NCBI GenBank assembly: GCA_024803745.1
Contig: JANJXV010001783.1
Location: 1 to 64,000, forward strand
Source of the DNA: Megascapheus bottae
Taxonomy: Eukaryota > Chordata > Mammalia > Rodentia > Geomyidae
Length of the DNA stretch: 64,000 nt
Direction: 5' to 3'
Shown here: in pieces, positions 32,349 through 44,245 of the stretch
Position numbering within the stretch: the first letter of the stretch is position 1
How the letters are laid out: every line of letters starts with the position of its first letter
Position numbers and translations under genes: made by a program
The notes under the pieces: model-generated
The model's input: only the letters and a program-made list of their open reading frames with translations
The model's database searches: none
What the model was told of the DNA's origin: nothing

Positions 32349-34377
32349 TTTCATTTATTTATTTTTTTCCATATTTTTATTGTAATTAGTAAAAGGGTTA
32401 CCTGATATTTGCCAGATAGAAGGTGCATTAATTCACATACCTTGATACCCATTCACATGTCTTGGTACTCATTTCCCTCCCCCCAACACCCCCCACCCGT
32501 CTTTGTTTTCCCCCCTTCCCTATCAAATTTCAAATATCCAAATACAAATAAATTCAATATATCAGATAACAAAGTGAGATACTATACCAATATGAGATAA
32601 CCAAGGGACAGCAAAGGAGATGAGAGACAACATAGTACATTAAGGACAACAATCATTCATTGTATGGCTTTTGTTTCAATATCCTGGAGGTCCTTTCAAT
32701 TAGCTTCACGTTATATGGCCTTATGTATCAAGATTTTGCTCTATTGCAGATCTCTGCTAGTAGAGCCCAAGGTTTCTACTGATTATGACGAATGAGGGAA
32801 ACCATTGAGCCTAAGTTCCTTTGAGTCTGGCTTACTTCACTTAATATGATTTTTTCTGTCTTTCCATTTCCTAACAAAGGGGGCGATGTCATTCTTTCTG
32901 ACAGCAGCATAGAATTCCATTGTGTACAAAAACCACAACTTGTTGATCCACTCATCAACTGAGGGACATCTAGGTTGGTTCCATATCTTTGCTATGGTGA
33001 ATAGTGCTGCAATGAACATTGTTGTGCTAGTGGATTTAGTATGTCCTTGTTTCTGGATGGTTGGGTAAATGCCGAGTAGTGGAATTGCTGGGTCATAGGG
33101 GAGTTCTATGTTTAGCCTTTTGAGGCACTGCCACACTGCTTTCCATAGTGGTTGAGCGAGTTTGCACTCCCACCAACAGTGTAGTAGTGATCCCTCCTGG
33201 CCACATCCCCTCCAGCATCTGTTGTTATTCGTTTTCCTGATCCTGGCCATCCTAACTGGTGTGAGATGGAATCTTAGAGTTGTTTTGCTTTGCATTTCTT
33301 TTATGACCAGAGATGTTGAGCACTTCTTCATGTGTCTGTAGGCCATTTTTGTTTCTTCTTCGGAGAAGACTCTCTTTAAGTCTTTGGCCCATTTTTTAAT
33401 GGGATGGTTGTTACTTTGGAGGTTAGTTTTGGAGTGATTCAATTTTTTGAGTTGTTGATATATTTTAGATATGAGGCCTTTGTCCGTTGTTTGGTTGGTG
33501 AAGATCTTCTCCCACTCTGTAGGCTTCCTGATTAGTTTACTAGCTATGTCCTTTGCCTTACCAAAACTCTGCAGTTTAATGCAGTCCCACTTATCCAGTC
33601 TTTCTCTGATTTGTTGTGATTCTTGGTCCTTATTAAGAAAGTTTCCACCTGTGCCAAGGAGGCATAGTGTGTCTCCTATTCCTTCCTGTAAAGTTTCCAG
33701 TGTGTCAGCTTTTACCTCCAGGTCTTTGATCCATTTGGAGTTAATTCTAGTGCAGGGTGACAAAGAAGAATCCAACTTTAGTTTTCTGCAGGTGCTTAAC
33801 CAGTTCTGCCAGTACAACTTGTTGAAGAGGCTGTCTTTCTTCCATTCTATTTTTTTGGCTCCCTTGTCAAAGATTAGGTGGCCATAGGTCTGTGGTTTAA
33901 TATCTGGGTCCTCAGTTCTATTCCATTGGTCTTCAGGCCTGCTCCTGTGCCAGTACCAAGCTGTTTTGATAATTAGAGCTCTGTAATAGAGTCTAAAGTT
34001 TGGAATTGAAATTCCTCCAGCGCTGTTCTTTCTGCTAAGAAGTGTTTTTGCTATACGGGGTCTTTTATTATTCCATATGAAATTTTTGATTGCCTCTTCT
34101 ATTTCTTTAAAGAATGACATTGGGATATTGATGGGTATTGCATTGAATTTGTAGATAGCTCTTGGCAAGATTGTCATTTTCACAATGTTGATTCTTCCAA
34201 TCCAGGAGCATGGGAGGATTTTCCATTTCCTTAGTTCTGCTTTAATTTCCTTTTTTAGGGTTTTAAAGTTTTCGTCACAAAGGTCCTTTACATTCTTAGT
34301 TAAGCTAATTCCGAGGTACTTTATTTTCTTTGAGGCTGTTGTGAAAGGAGTTTCTTTCCTGATTATTGTGTGTTGAA
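32349..34377 (-). mobile_element. U6 5'-truncated LINE-1
   Basis: ORF2 remnant open at 32837-34546, A6, NHIK ending. It differs from the U7 element by only two residues that I can see (KEMQ/KQMQ and NQP/NQL). Both carry AIKNFIWNN and GTGGNFLNK, changes not seen elsewhere. Confidence 0.9.
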
Positions 34378-34406
34378 AGCAGTGCTTCTTCATCACCATG
34401 GCATTG

Positions 34407-34642
34407 TTTTGTTGTTGTTGTTTTGTTTTGTTTTCTCGTTTGCAATTTTGGTTACCTGTACTGGTAATGTTCTCTCCCTTTCTCTCCCTCTCTTTTTCTT
34501 TCCCTCTATTTCTCACTCCCACCCTCTCGGTGTGTCTCTTGTGCACAGTATGTGCTTTTCCTCACTTTTTCTTTTTCTTCCTTTTCTTTCTTTCCCTCTC
34601 TCTCTCTCTCTCACTTCCTTGCTTCCATGCTTCCTTTCTCTT
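34407..34642 (+). repeat. U6 pyrimidine-rich tract
   Basis: Same composition as before. Just after it GTTACTAAGG has become GTTAAAAGG, a variant shared with U7. Confidence 0.85.
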
Positions 34643-34654
34643 GAATTGTTAAAA

Positions 34655-34870
34655 GGCTTTAACTCAGGACTTAGGCTCTGTCTCTGACCTTTTTTTGCTT
34701 AAGGCTAGCACTCTACCACTTGAGCCATGGTTCCACTTACAGCTTTTTTTGGTAGTTGGTTGGAAATGAGTTTCCAATTAACTTTGCTACCTGGGCTGGC
34801 TTCAAATTGTGATCCTCATATCTTAGCCTCCTGTAACTAGGATTGCAGGTGTGAGCCCGTGGGACCTAGC
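34655..34870 (-). mobile_element. B1-ID composite SINE (U6/U7 interval)
   Basis: 216-bp copy with the same 5'-end variant as at 28705-28920. Confidence 0.75.
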
Positions 34871-34967
34871 GGGTGCTATTTGTAACCTTCCAACTGTACC
34901 CTGAACCTCAACAGTCTATTTTGAAGCCAAAGAGTTATTTTTCTTGTTTTTTGAAATTTTAATTGTT

Positions 34968-35046
34968 GAGCAGGGCATGGAGGCTAGCTACTCAGGAGGC
35001 TGAGAACTGAGGATTGCAGTTCAAAGCCATACTGGGCACTAAAGAC
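34968..35046 (+). mobile_element. B1-like SINE fragment (U7)
   Basis: 79-bp copy of the fragment at 5212-5290. Confidence 0.65.
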
Positions 35047-35049
35047 TGA

Positions 35050-35391
35050 TTTTTTTTTACTTGTAAACTAACGTTTTATTTCTATACATGTTCAAAATAT
35101 TACTCCCCAAATGTTCACAGAATACATTGTGTTTAGTCATTTATATAAAAAAGGAATATGATGGATTCGGTAAATATAACATTTTATTTTTCTTTGTAAA
35201 AATTGATTATTTGTGAAAATTATATCAAGGGCCCTCCTTCCCCGGCAACCAGTGGCTGTTTAGATGACTTTGAGTTAGGGCCACCTCCCGCAGTCTCTGT
35301 CCTATCTGGCCTGAGGTTGAAGTCCAGTCATCACCCGTTAGGTGCAGGCCTAAAAGATTGCCATGGTGGCTAATAAGTCTTTAAAGAACCA
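35050..35391 (-). other. U7 golgin 3' UTR with AATAAA and A-tail
   Basis: AATAAA at 35075-35080 and A9 at 35050-35058. Confidence 0.8.
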
Positions 35392-37761
35392 TTATCGCCA
35401 GCACATCATTTTCCTCAGCCTGGAGAAGAAAGGAGAGGATCGGGATTGCTCATTGCCCTGGCCGGAAAGCTCTTCAGGGGGCTGGGTATCAGGCATCAGC
35501 ATCACAGTGGGCTCTGGGGTGGAGGCCTTTCAGGGACAAGGCCCCCCTGCCTCTACCTGGGCAGGCTGCACACTGTCTTTGAGTTGGGCATCTGCAAAGA
35601 TTTTCTGCTCCTTGCTGTCTTCAATGTTTGAGGGGCTTGGCAGGTGTGAAGTGACCTCAGCAGCAGGGGTCTCAGGGTCTGCAGGCGTCTGGCCCTGGCA
35701 CTGTGTGCCTTCAACCACAAGGAGCACCAGAAGTTCCTGCAGCTCCTCCTTCTTCTGCATCTTCTCCTGGGAGAGTTCCATGACACACTCATCTTTCTCC
35801 TTATAGAGTTGGTCCAGGACTTCCATCTGTTCTTTGTACAGCATTATGGAGTCGTCGAGGGTGCTGATGTGTTTGGACAGCTGGGCACACCGGTGCTGGA
35901 GGTCCCCTGCTGGACTCTGGTGCTCCACTTTGTCAGGCAGGGCCTGGAGGAAGCACATTCTCATCTTCTTAGACACCCGCGTGTCCTGCTTCCTGTCCCC
36001 TGAGGGACCATGGTTCCTGCTCTGGGGAAACAGGGCCTGCTGCTCCAGCTTGGTCTGGCACTGGGCTGCCAAGTTGGCCAGGCACTGGCAGTGGGCCTGC
36101 TGCTCCTGCAGCTGTTGGCTGAGTTTCACTTTTGTCACCTCAGCAACTGATTTTGCTTTCGGGTAAAAGGCCTTCATGACTTGTGGGATGTCCACAGCCT
36201 CTGGGATGGTCACGGCGGCTGGAGTTGCCTCCTCAGCCCTTGCTTCTTCTTCCTTGTCCCCTTCTTTACCTTCCTGGAAAGCCAGGAAGCTCAGCTGGGC
36301 CTAGAGTTGCTCCTTCTCTTGTGTAGTGTCTTCCAGGCACTGGAGAGTGTCCTGCAACTCTTGGGGCAGGGTCAGGTCCTGCTGCTGCTGCTGCTCCAGC
36401 AGCTGGGCGTGCCTCAGCAGGTGCTGTTGCAGCTCCTCCTTCTCTGCACTCAGCTACTGAATGGAGGCCATGTTCTCTTCACAGGTGGTTTTGAGTTCCT
36501 GCAGCTGGGCCAGGTACTGAGCATTGAGCTCCTGAAGACTCTGGGCTGTTTGAAAACTTCCTTCAGCCACCTCTTTCCGTTCTCCTAATTCCATCTCTCG
36601 CTGCTCCAGCTTCTCCAGAAGGTGTTCATTCTCCTTTTGCTGTGAGGTCAGGAGGCTGGTGAGCTGGTCCTTCTCAGTGCTCAGCCTATGGAAAGCTTCC
36701 TGCAGCTGCTCCAGCTGCTCTTTCAGCTCTCTCGTTTGCAGGTCTGTGCATTTCTGGGTCTCAAAGATGTTGGAGTGAGCCTTGTCGCCCACTTTCTTCT
36801 GCAGTATCAGCAGCCGTTCCTGTTGCTCCAGGTTCTGGAGACTGAGGCTTTGGTTTTCCTGAACCTGGAATTGAAGTTGTTGCTCCAGGTTCTTTAAGTC
36901 AGCCTGAGATGGTCCTGCAAGGGGCTGTGCCTCTGCCAGCTTGTTCTCCATTTCTGCCAGCTTGCTCTCTAGATCCACCATCTGCCACAGTTCTTCCTCG
37001 CGCTCGTCTGTGAGTTGGTTCATCTCCTGTGAGAGCCGCCGCACCTTCTCCGTCCACGTGGACCTCTCCACCCTCAGGTCCTCCGCAATCTTGTCCCTCT
37101 CCAACCTCAATGCACTCACCACACTTTGCACATTTTCTATTCTTCTTTTCAGCACTGCCCGCTCCTCTAGCACTCGTTGGAATTTTTCTATTTTCAATTT
37201 CATGTTGGACTTCTGGGTCCAGAGCACGCCCAGCTTCCCCTGTAAGTCTGCATTCAGCTCCTGCAGGTTGTCACAGCTTCTGCTCTTTTCCTCGAGCTGC
37301 AGCTTCACATCACCCAGGTCTTGGATGAGCTGTCTGTTCTTCTGCTCAATGTCCTTCTGCGTGGTGGTGAGGGCAGACAAGGCCATCTCTAGGTCTAAGC
37401 TGCGTTGCTGAGAAGCCTGCAGGCGGCTGGTCAGATCTTCATGCTCCACCTGACTTCGTTTGACTTCCTGTTCCATGTGGGCCTTGTTGTTCTTGGGACC
37501 TGTGACACTCTTGACCCTGGCTGCTCCGACTGTGCCTGAAGGCAGGCGAAGCTCAGGGTCAGCTTGGTCTCTGGCTGCACCCTCACGTGAATTACAGACC
37601 CCAGTGGTGTTGGTCGTGGGCTTGCCTTCCCTTTTATTTTTCTTCCTTATCTTTTCAGATCCATGAAGATAGTTCTGCTGATGTTCCTGCAGTCGTTTCT
37701 TTCTTGGTTTTGATCGTTCAGACGTGCCAGCTCTGGGATGGGAAAGATGGACCGGCCACAT
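35392..37761 (-). pseudogene. U7 golgin A2-like copy, three nonsense mutations
   Basis: From the ATG at 37759-37761 the frame is broken by TAG at 36454-36456 (codon 436), TAG at 36301-36303 (codon 487, Gln lost) and TGA at 35530-35532 (codon 744, Arg lost). The last two are private. This is the most decayed copy in the window, yet it has no frameshift in the body. Codon 16 is Arg as in intact copies, unlike U6 and U8 on either side. Confidence 0.9.
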
Positions 37762-37944
37762 TCCCAGGCTCTTCGAAATCTCCTGTACGTACCCAATCAC
37801 TAATAAGTAAGCGAGTATCCAAGTCTATCGCCAAATCACCTGGATTCTCTCGATCACCACTCAGCCACCTCTCCCTTCAACAGTTGCTGCTAGTGGTATA
37901 AGTCAACAGACAGAATACCAGTATTGCTAGGCAGCGTGGAACGT

Positions 37945-38010
37945 GGGCGTGGCCCCAAATCTCCTATCCCATTGGTCAGCGAAAAACAGGAACTAATAGG
38001 GGGTGTGGCC
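37945..38010 (-). promoter_or_regulatory. U7 promoter-like segment
   Basis: GC/KLF box at 37945-37954, reverse CCAAT at 37971-37975 and CACCC box at 37999-38010. Confidence 0.4.
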
Positions 38011-38136
38011 AGAATCTTGTGATCCAGGCAGAATGTGTGGAGTCTGCTCCTGCAGTCCCAGCCCCATCCAACTCTGGTCTAGTTTGGGGAGAGTGTGGGA
38101 CTTGCTATAGTTGGACAGGTGCAGTTTCTTTTTCAA

Positions 38137-38298
38137 TTTTTTTTTGCCAGTCCTGGATTTGAACTCAGGGCCTGATGTCTGACCTTGGACTTTCTCAAGG
38201 CTAGAGCTCTACCACTTGAGCCACAGCAACACTTCTAGCCTTTTCTATGTATGTGCATGCTAAGCAAGCACTATACCATTAGGCCAAACTCCCAGTCC
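38137..38298 (-). mobile_element. U7 ID-like dimeric SINE
   Basis: 162-bp copy, same form as in U5 and U6. Confidence 0.75.
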
Positions 38299-40327
38299 TT
38301 TCATTTATTTATTTTTTTCCATATTTTTATTGTAATTAGTAAAAGGGTTACCTGATATTTGCCAGATAGAAGGTGCATTAATTCACATACCTTGATACCC
38401 ATTCACATGTCTTGGTACTCATTTCCCTCCCCCCAACACCCCCCACCCGTCTTTGTTTTCCCCCCTTCCCTATCAAATTTCAAATATCCAAATACAAATA
38501 AATTCAATATATCAGATAACAAAGTGAGATACTATACCAATATGAGATAACCAAGGGACAGCAAAGGAGATGAGAGACAACATAGTACATTAAGGACAAC
38601 AATCATTCATTGTATGGCTTTTGTTTCAATATCCTGGAGGTCCTTTCAATTAGCTTCACGTTATATGGCCTTATGTATCAAGATTTTGCTCTATTGCAGA
38701 TCTCTGCTAGTAGAGCCCAAGGTTTCTACTGATTATGACGAATGAGGGAAACCATTGAGCCTAAGTTCCTTTGAGTCTGGCTTACTTCACTTAATATGAT
38801 TTTTTCTGTCTTTCCATTTCCTAACAAAGGGGGCGATGTCATTCTTTCTGACAGCAGCATAGAATTCCATTGTGTACAAAAACCACAACTTGTTGATCCA
38901 CTCATCAACTGAGGGACATCTAAGTTGGTTCCATATCTTTGCTATGGTGAATAGTGCTGCAATGAACATTGTTGTGCTAGTGGATTTAGTATGTCCTTGT
39001 TTCTGGATGGTTGGGTAAATGCCGAGTAGTGGAATTGCTGGGTCATAGGGGAGTTCTATGTTTAGCCTTTTGAGGCACTGCCACACTGCTTTCCATAGTG
39101 GTTGAGCGAGTTTGCACTCCCACCAACAGTGTAGTAGTGATCCCTCCTGGCCACATCCCCTCCAGCATCTGTTGTTATTCGTTTTCCTGATCCTGGCCAT
39201 CCTAACTGGTGTGAGATGGAATCTTAGAGTTGTTTTGCTTTGCATTTGTTTTATGACCAGAGATGTTGAGCACTTCTTCATGTGTCTGTAGGCCATTTTT
39301 GTTTCTTCTTCGGAGAAGACTCTCTTTAAGTCTTTGGCCCATTTTTTAATGGGATGGTTGTTACTTTGGAGGTTAGTTTTGGAGTGATTCAATTTTTTGA
39401 GTTGTTGATATATTTTAGATATGAGGCCTTTGTCCGTTGTTTGGTTGGTGAAGATCTTCTCCCACTCTGTAGGCTTCCTGATTAGTTTACTAGCTATGTC
39501 CTTTGCCTTACCAAAACTCTGCAGTTTAATGCAGTCCCACTTATCCAGTCTTTCTCTGATTTGTTGTGATTCTTGGTCCTTATTAAGAAAGTTTCCACCT
39601 GTGCCAAGGAGGCATAGTGTGTCTCCTATTCCTTCCTGTAAAGTTTCCAGTGTGTCAGCTTTTACCTCCAGGTCTTTGATCCATTTGGAGTTAATTCTAG
39701 TGCAGGGTGACAAAGAAGAATCCAACTTTAGTTTTCTGCAGGTGCTTAACCAGTTCTGCCAGTACAACTTGTTGAAGAGGCTGTCTTTCTTCCATTCTAT
39801 TTTTTTGGCTCCCTTGTCAAAGATTAGGTGGCCATAGGTCTGTGGTTTAATATCTGGGTCCTCAGTTCTATTCCATTGGTCTTCAGGCCTGCTCCTGTGC
39901 CAGTACCAAGCTGTTTTGATAATTAGAGCTCTGTAATAGAGTCTAAAGTTTGGAATTGAAATTCCTCCAGCGCTGTTCTTTCTGCTAAGAAGTGTTTTTG
40001 CTATACGGGGTCTTTTATTATTCCATATGAAATTTTTGATTGCCTCTTCTATTTCTTTAAAGAATGACATTGGGATATTGATGGGTATTGCATTGAATTT
40101 GTAGATAGCTCTTGGCAAGATTGTCATTTTCACAATGTTGATTCTTCCAATCCAGGAGCATGGGAGGATTTTCCATTTCCTTAGTTCTGCTTTAATTTCC
40201 TTTTTTAGGGTTTTAAAGTTTTCGTCACAAAGGTCCTTTACATTCTTAGTTAAGCTAATTCCGAGGTACTTTATTTTCTTTGAGGCTGTTGTGAAAGGAG
40301 TTTCTTTCCTGATTATTGTGTGTTGAA
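38299..40327 (-). mobile_element. U7 5'-truncated LINE-1
   Basis: ORF2 remnant open at 38787-40496, A6, NHIK ending; nearly identical to the U6 element. Confidence 0.9.
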
Positions 40328-40356
40328 AGCAGTGCTTCTTCATCACCATGGCATTG

Positions 40357-40592
40357 TTTTGTTGTTGTTGTTTTGTTTTGTTTTCTCGTTTGCAATTTTG
40401 GTTACCTGTACTGGTAATGTTCTCTCCCTTTCTCTCCCTCTCTTTTTCTTTCCCTCTATTTCTCACTCCCACCCTCTCGGTGTGTCTCTTGTGCACAGTA
40501 TGTGCTTTTCCTCACTTTTTCTTTTTCTTCCTTTTCTTTCTTTCCCTCTCTCTCTCTCTCTCACTTCCTTGCTTCCATGCTTCCTTTCTCTT
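40357..40592 (+). repeat. U7 pyrimidine-rich tract
   Basis: Same as in U6, including the GTTAAAAGG variant just after it. Confidence 0.85.
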
Positions 40593-40604
40593 GAATTGTT
40601 AAAA

Positions 40605-40820
40605 GGCTTTAACTCAGGACTTAGGCTCTGTCTCTGACCTTTTTTTGCTTAAGGCTAGCACTCTACCACTTGAGCCATGGTTCCACTTACAGCTTTTTTT
40701 GGTAGTTGGTTGGAAATGAGTTTCCAATTAACTTTGCTACCTGGGCTGGCTTCAAATTGTGATCCTCATATCTTAGCCTCCTGTAACTAGGATTGCAGGT
40801 GTGAGCCCGTGGGACCTAGC
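40605..40820 (-). mobile_element. B1-ID composite SINE (U7/U8 interval)
   Basis: 216-bp copy with the 5'-end variant of the two preceding intervals. Confidence 0.75.
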
Positions 40821-40917
40821 GGGTGCTATTTGTAACCTTCCAACTGTACCCTGAACCTCAACAGTCTATTTTGAAGCCAAAGAGTTATTTTTCTTGTTTT
40901 TTGAAATTTTAATTGTT

Positions 40918-40996
40918 GAGCAGGGCATGGAGGCTAGCTACTCAGGAGGCTGAGAACTGAGGATTGCAGTTCAAAGCCATACTGGGCACTAAAGAC
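40918..40996 (+). mobile_element. B1-like SINE fragment (U8)
   Basis: 79-bp copy of the fragment at 5212-5290. Confidence 0.65.
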
Positions 40997-40999
40997 TGA

Positions 41000-41341
41000 T
41001 TTTTTTTTACTTGTAAACTAACGTTTTATTTCTATACATGTTCAAAATATTACTCCCCAAATGTTCACAGAATACATTGTGTTTAGTCATTTATATAAAA
41101 AAGGAATATGATGGATTCGGTAAATATAACATTTTATTTTTCTTTGTAAAAATTGATTATTTGTGAAAATTATATCAAGGGCCCTCCTTCCCCGGCAACC
41201 AGTGGCTGTTTAGATGACTTTGAGTTAGGGCCACCTCCCGCAGTCTCTGTCCTATCTGGCCTGAGGTTGAAGTCCAGTCATCACCCGTTAGGTGCAGGCC
41301 TAAAAGATTGCCATGGTGGCTAATAAGTCTTTAAAGAACCA
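41000..41341 (-). other. U8 golgin 3' UTR with AATAAA and A-tail
   Basis: AATAAA at 41025-41030 and A9 at 41000-41008. Confidence 0.8.
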
Positions 41342-43708
41342 TTATCGCCAGCACATCATTTTCCTCAGCCTGGAGAAGAAAGGAGAGGATCGGGATTGCT
41401 CATTGCCCTGGCCCGAAAGCTCTTCAGGGGGCTGGGTATCAGGCATCAGCATCACAGTGGGCTCTGGGGTGGAGGCCTTTCGGGGACAAGGCCCCCCTGC
41501 CTCTACCTGGGCAGGCTGCACACTGTCTTTGAGTTGGGCATCTGCAAAGATTTTCTGCTCCTTGCTGTCTTCAATGTTTGAGGGGCTTGGCAGGTGTGAA
41601 GTGACCTCAGCAGCAGGGGTCTCAGGGTCTGCAGGCGTCTGGCCCTGGCACTGTGTGCCTTCAACCACAAGGAGCACCAGAAGTTCCTGCAGCTCCTCCT
41701 TCTTCTGCATCTTCTCCTGGGAGAGTTCCATGACACACTCATCTTTCTCCTTATAGAGTTGGTCCAGGACTTCCATCTGTTCTTTGTACAGCATTATGGA
41801 GTCGTCGAGGGTGCTGATGTGTTTGGACAGCTGGGCACACCGGTGCTGGAGGTCCCCTGCTGGACTCTGGTGCTCCACTTTGTCAGGCAGGGCCTGGAGG
41901 AAGCACATTCTCATCTTCTTAGACACCCGCGTGTCCTGCTTCCTGTCCCCTGAGGGACCATGGTTCCTGCTCTGGGGAAACAGGGCCTGCTGCTCCAGCT
42001 TGGTCTGGCACTGGGCTGCCAAGTTGGCCAGGCACTGGCAGTGGGCCTGCTGCTCCTGCAGCTGTTGGCTGAGTTTCACTTTTGTCACCTCAGCAACTGA
42101 TTTTGCTTTCGGGTAAAAGGCCTTCATGACTTGTGGGATGTCCACAGCCTCTGGGATGGTCACGGCGGCTGGAGTTGCCTCCTCAGCCCTTGCTTCTTCC
42201 TTGTCCCCTTCTTTACCTTCCTGGAAAGCCAGGAAGCTCAGCTGGGCCTGGAGTTGCTCCTTCTCTTGTGTAGTGTCTTCCAGGCACTGGAGAGTGTCCT
42301 GCAACTCTTGGGTCAGGGTCAGGTCCTGCTGCTGCTGCTGCTCCAGCAGCTGGGCGTGCCTCAGCAGGTGCTGTTGCAGCTCCTCCTTCTCTGCACTCAG
42401 CTGCTGAATGGAGGCCATGTTCTCTTCACAGGTGGTTTTGAGTTCCTGCAGCTGGGCCAGGTACTGAGCATTGAGCTCCTGAAGACTCTGGGCTGTTTGA
42501 AAACTTCCTTCAGCCACCTCTTTCCATTCTCCTAATTCCATCTCTCGCTGCTCCAGCTTCTCCAGAAGGTGTTCATTCTCCTTTTGCTCTGAGGTCAGGA
42601 GGCTGGTGAGCTGGTCCTTCTCAGTGCTCAGCCTATGGAAAGCTTCCTGCAGCTGCTCCAGCTGCTCTTTCAGCTCTCTCGTTTGCAGGTCTGTGCATTT
42701 CTGGGTCTCAAAGATGTTGGAGTGAGCCTTGTCGCCCACTTTCTTCTGCAGTATCAGCAGCCGTTCCTGTTGCTCCAGGTTCTGGAGACTGAGGCTTTGG
42801 TTTTCCTGAACCTGGAATTGAAGTTGTTGCTCCAGGTTCTTTAAGTCAGCCTGAGATGGTCCTGCAAGGGGCTGTGCCTCTGCCAGCTTGTTCTCCATTT
42901 CTGCCAGCTTGCTCTCTAGATCCACCATCTGCCACAGTTCTTCCTCGCGCTCGTCTGTGAGTTGGTTCATCTCCTGTGAGAGCCGCCGCACCTTCTCCGT
43001 CCACGTGGACCTCTCCACCCTCAGGTCCTCCGCAATCTTGTCCCTCTCCAACCTCAATGCACTCACCACACTTTGCATATTTTCTATTCTTCTTTTCAGC
43101 ACTGCCCGCTCCTCTAGCACTCGTTGGAATTTTTCTATTTTCAATTTCATGTTGGACTTCTGGGTCCGGAGCACGCCCAGCTTCCCCTGTAAGTCTGCAT
43201 TCAGCTCCTGCAGGTTGTCACAGCTTCTGCTCTTTTCCTCGAGCTGCAGCTTCACATCACCCAGGTCTTGGATGAGCTGTCTGTTCTTCTGCTCAATGTC
43301 CTTCTGCGTGGTGGTGAGGGCAGACAAGGCCATCTCTAGGTCTAAGCTGCGTTGCTGAGAAGCCTGCAGGCGGCTGGTCAGATCTTCATGCTCCACCTGA
43401 CTTCGTTTGACTTCCTGTTCCATGTGGGCCTTGTTGTTCTTGGGACCTGTGACACTCTTGACCCTGGCTGCTCCGACTGTGCCTGAAGGCAGGCGAAGCT
43501 CAGGGTCAGCTTGGTCTCTGGCTGCACCCTCACGTGAATTACAGACCCCAGTGGTGTTGGTCGTGGGCTTGCCTTCCCTTTTATTTTTCTTCCTTATCTT
43601 TTCAGATCCATGAAGATAGTTCTGCTGATGTTCCTGCAGTCGTTTCTTTCTTGGTTTTGATCATTCAGACGTGCCAGCTCTGGGATGGGATAGATGGACC
43701 GGCCACAT
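41342..43708 (-). pseudogene. U8 golgin A2-like copy, nonsense at codon 16
   Basis: The only break is TGA at 43661-43663 (codon 16). Everything after it is open to the normal end. Translation from the in-frame ATG at 43421-43423 would give a 693-residue protein with the full coiled-coil body but without the basic N-terminus that resembles the p115/importin-binding region of GM130. One Glu codon of the acidic linker is deleted (near 42196), as in U5. It lacks the codon-436 stop of U5-U7. I call it a pseudogene, but an N-truncated product is possible. Confidence 0.75.
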
Positions 43709-43891
43709 TCCCAGGCTCTTCGAAATCTCCTGTACGTACCCAATCACTAATAAGTAAGCGAGTATCCAAGTCTATCGCCAAATCACCTGGATTCTCTCGA
43801 TCACCACTCAGCCACCTCTCCCTTCAACAGTTGCTGCTAGTGGTATAAGTCAACAGACAGAATACCAGTATTGCTAGGCAGCGTGGAACGT

Positions 43892-43957
43892 GGGTGTGGC
43901 CCCAAATCTCCTATCCCATTGGTCAGCGAAAAACAGGAACTAATAGGGGGTGTGGCC
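43892..43957 (-). promoter_or_regulatory. U8 promoter-like segment
   Basis: Reverse CCAAT at 43918-43922 and CACCC box at 43946-43957. The GC box has lost its CpG and reads GGCCACACCC (43892-43901). Confidence 0.4.
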
Positions 43958-44083
43958 AGAATCTTGTGATCCAGGCAGAATGGGTGGAGTCTGCTCCTGC
44001 AGTCCCAGCCCCATCCAACTCTGGTCTAGTTTGGGGAGAGTATGGGACTTGCTATAGTTGGACAGGTGCAGTTTCTTGTTCAA

Positions 44084-44245
44084 TTTTTTTTTGCCAGTCC
44101 TGGATTTGAACTCAGGGCCTGATGTCTGACCTTGGACTTTCTCAAGGCTAGAGCTCTACCACTTGAGCCACAGCAACACTTCTAGCCTTTTCTATGTATG
44201 TGCATGCTAAGCAAGCACTATACCATTAGGCCAAACTCCCAGCCC
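44084..44245 (-). mobile_element. U8 ID-like dimeric SINE
   Basis: 162-bp copy of the element at 26234-26395, with one private change in the last five bases (GGGCT). Confidence 0.75.
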
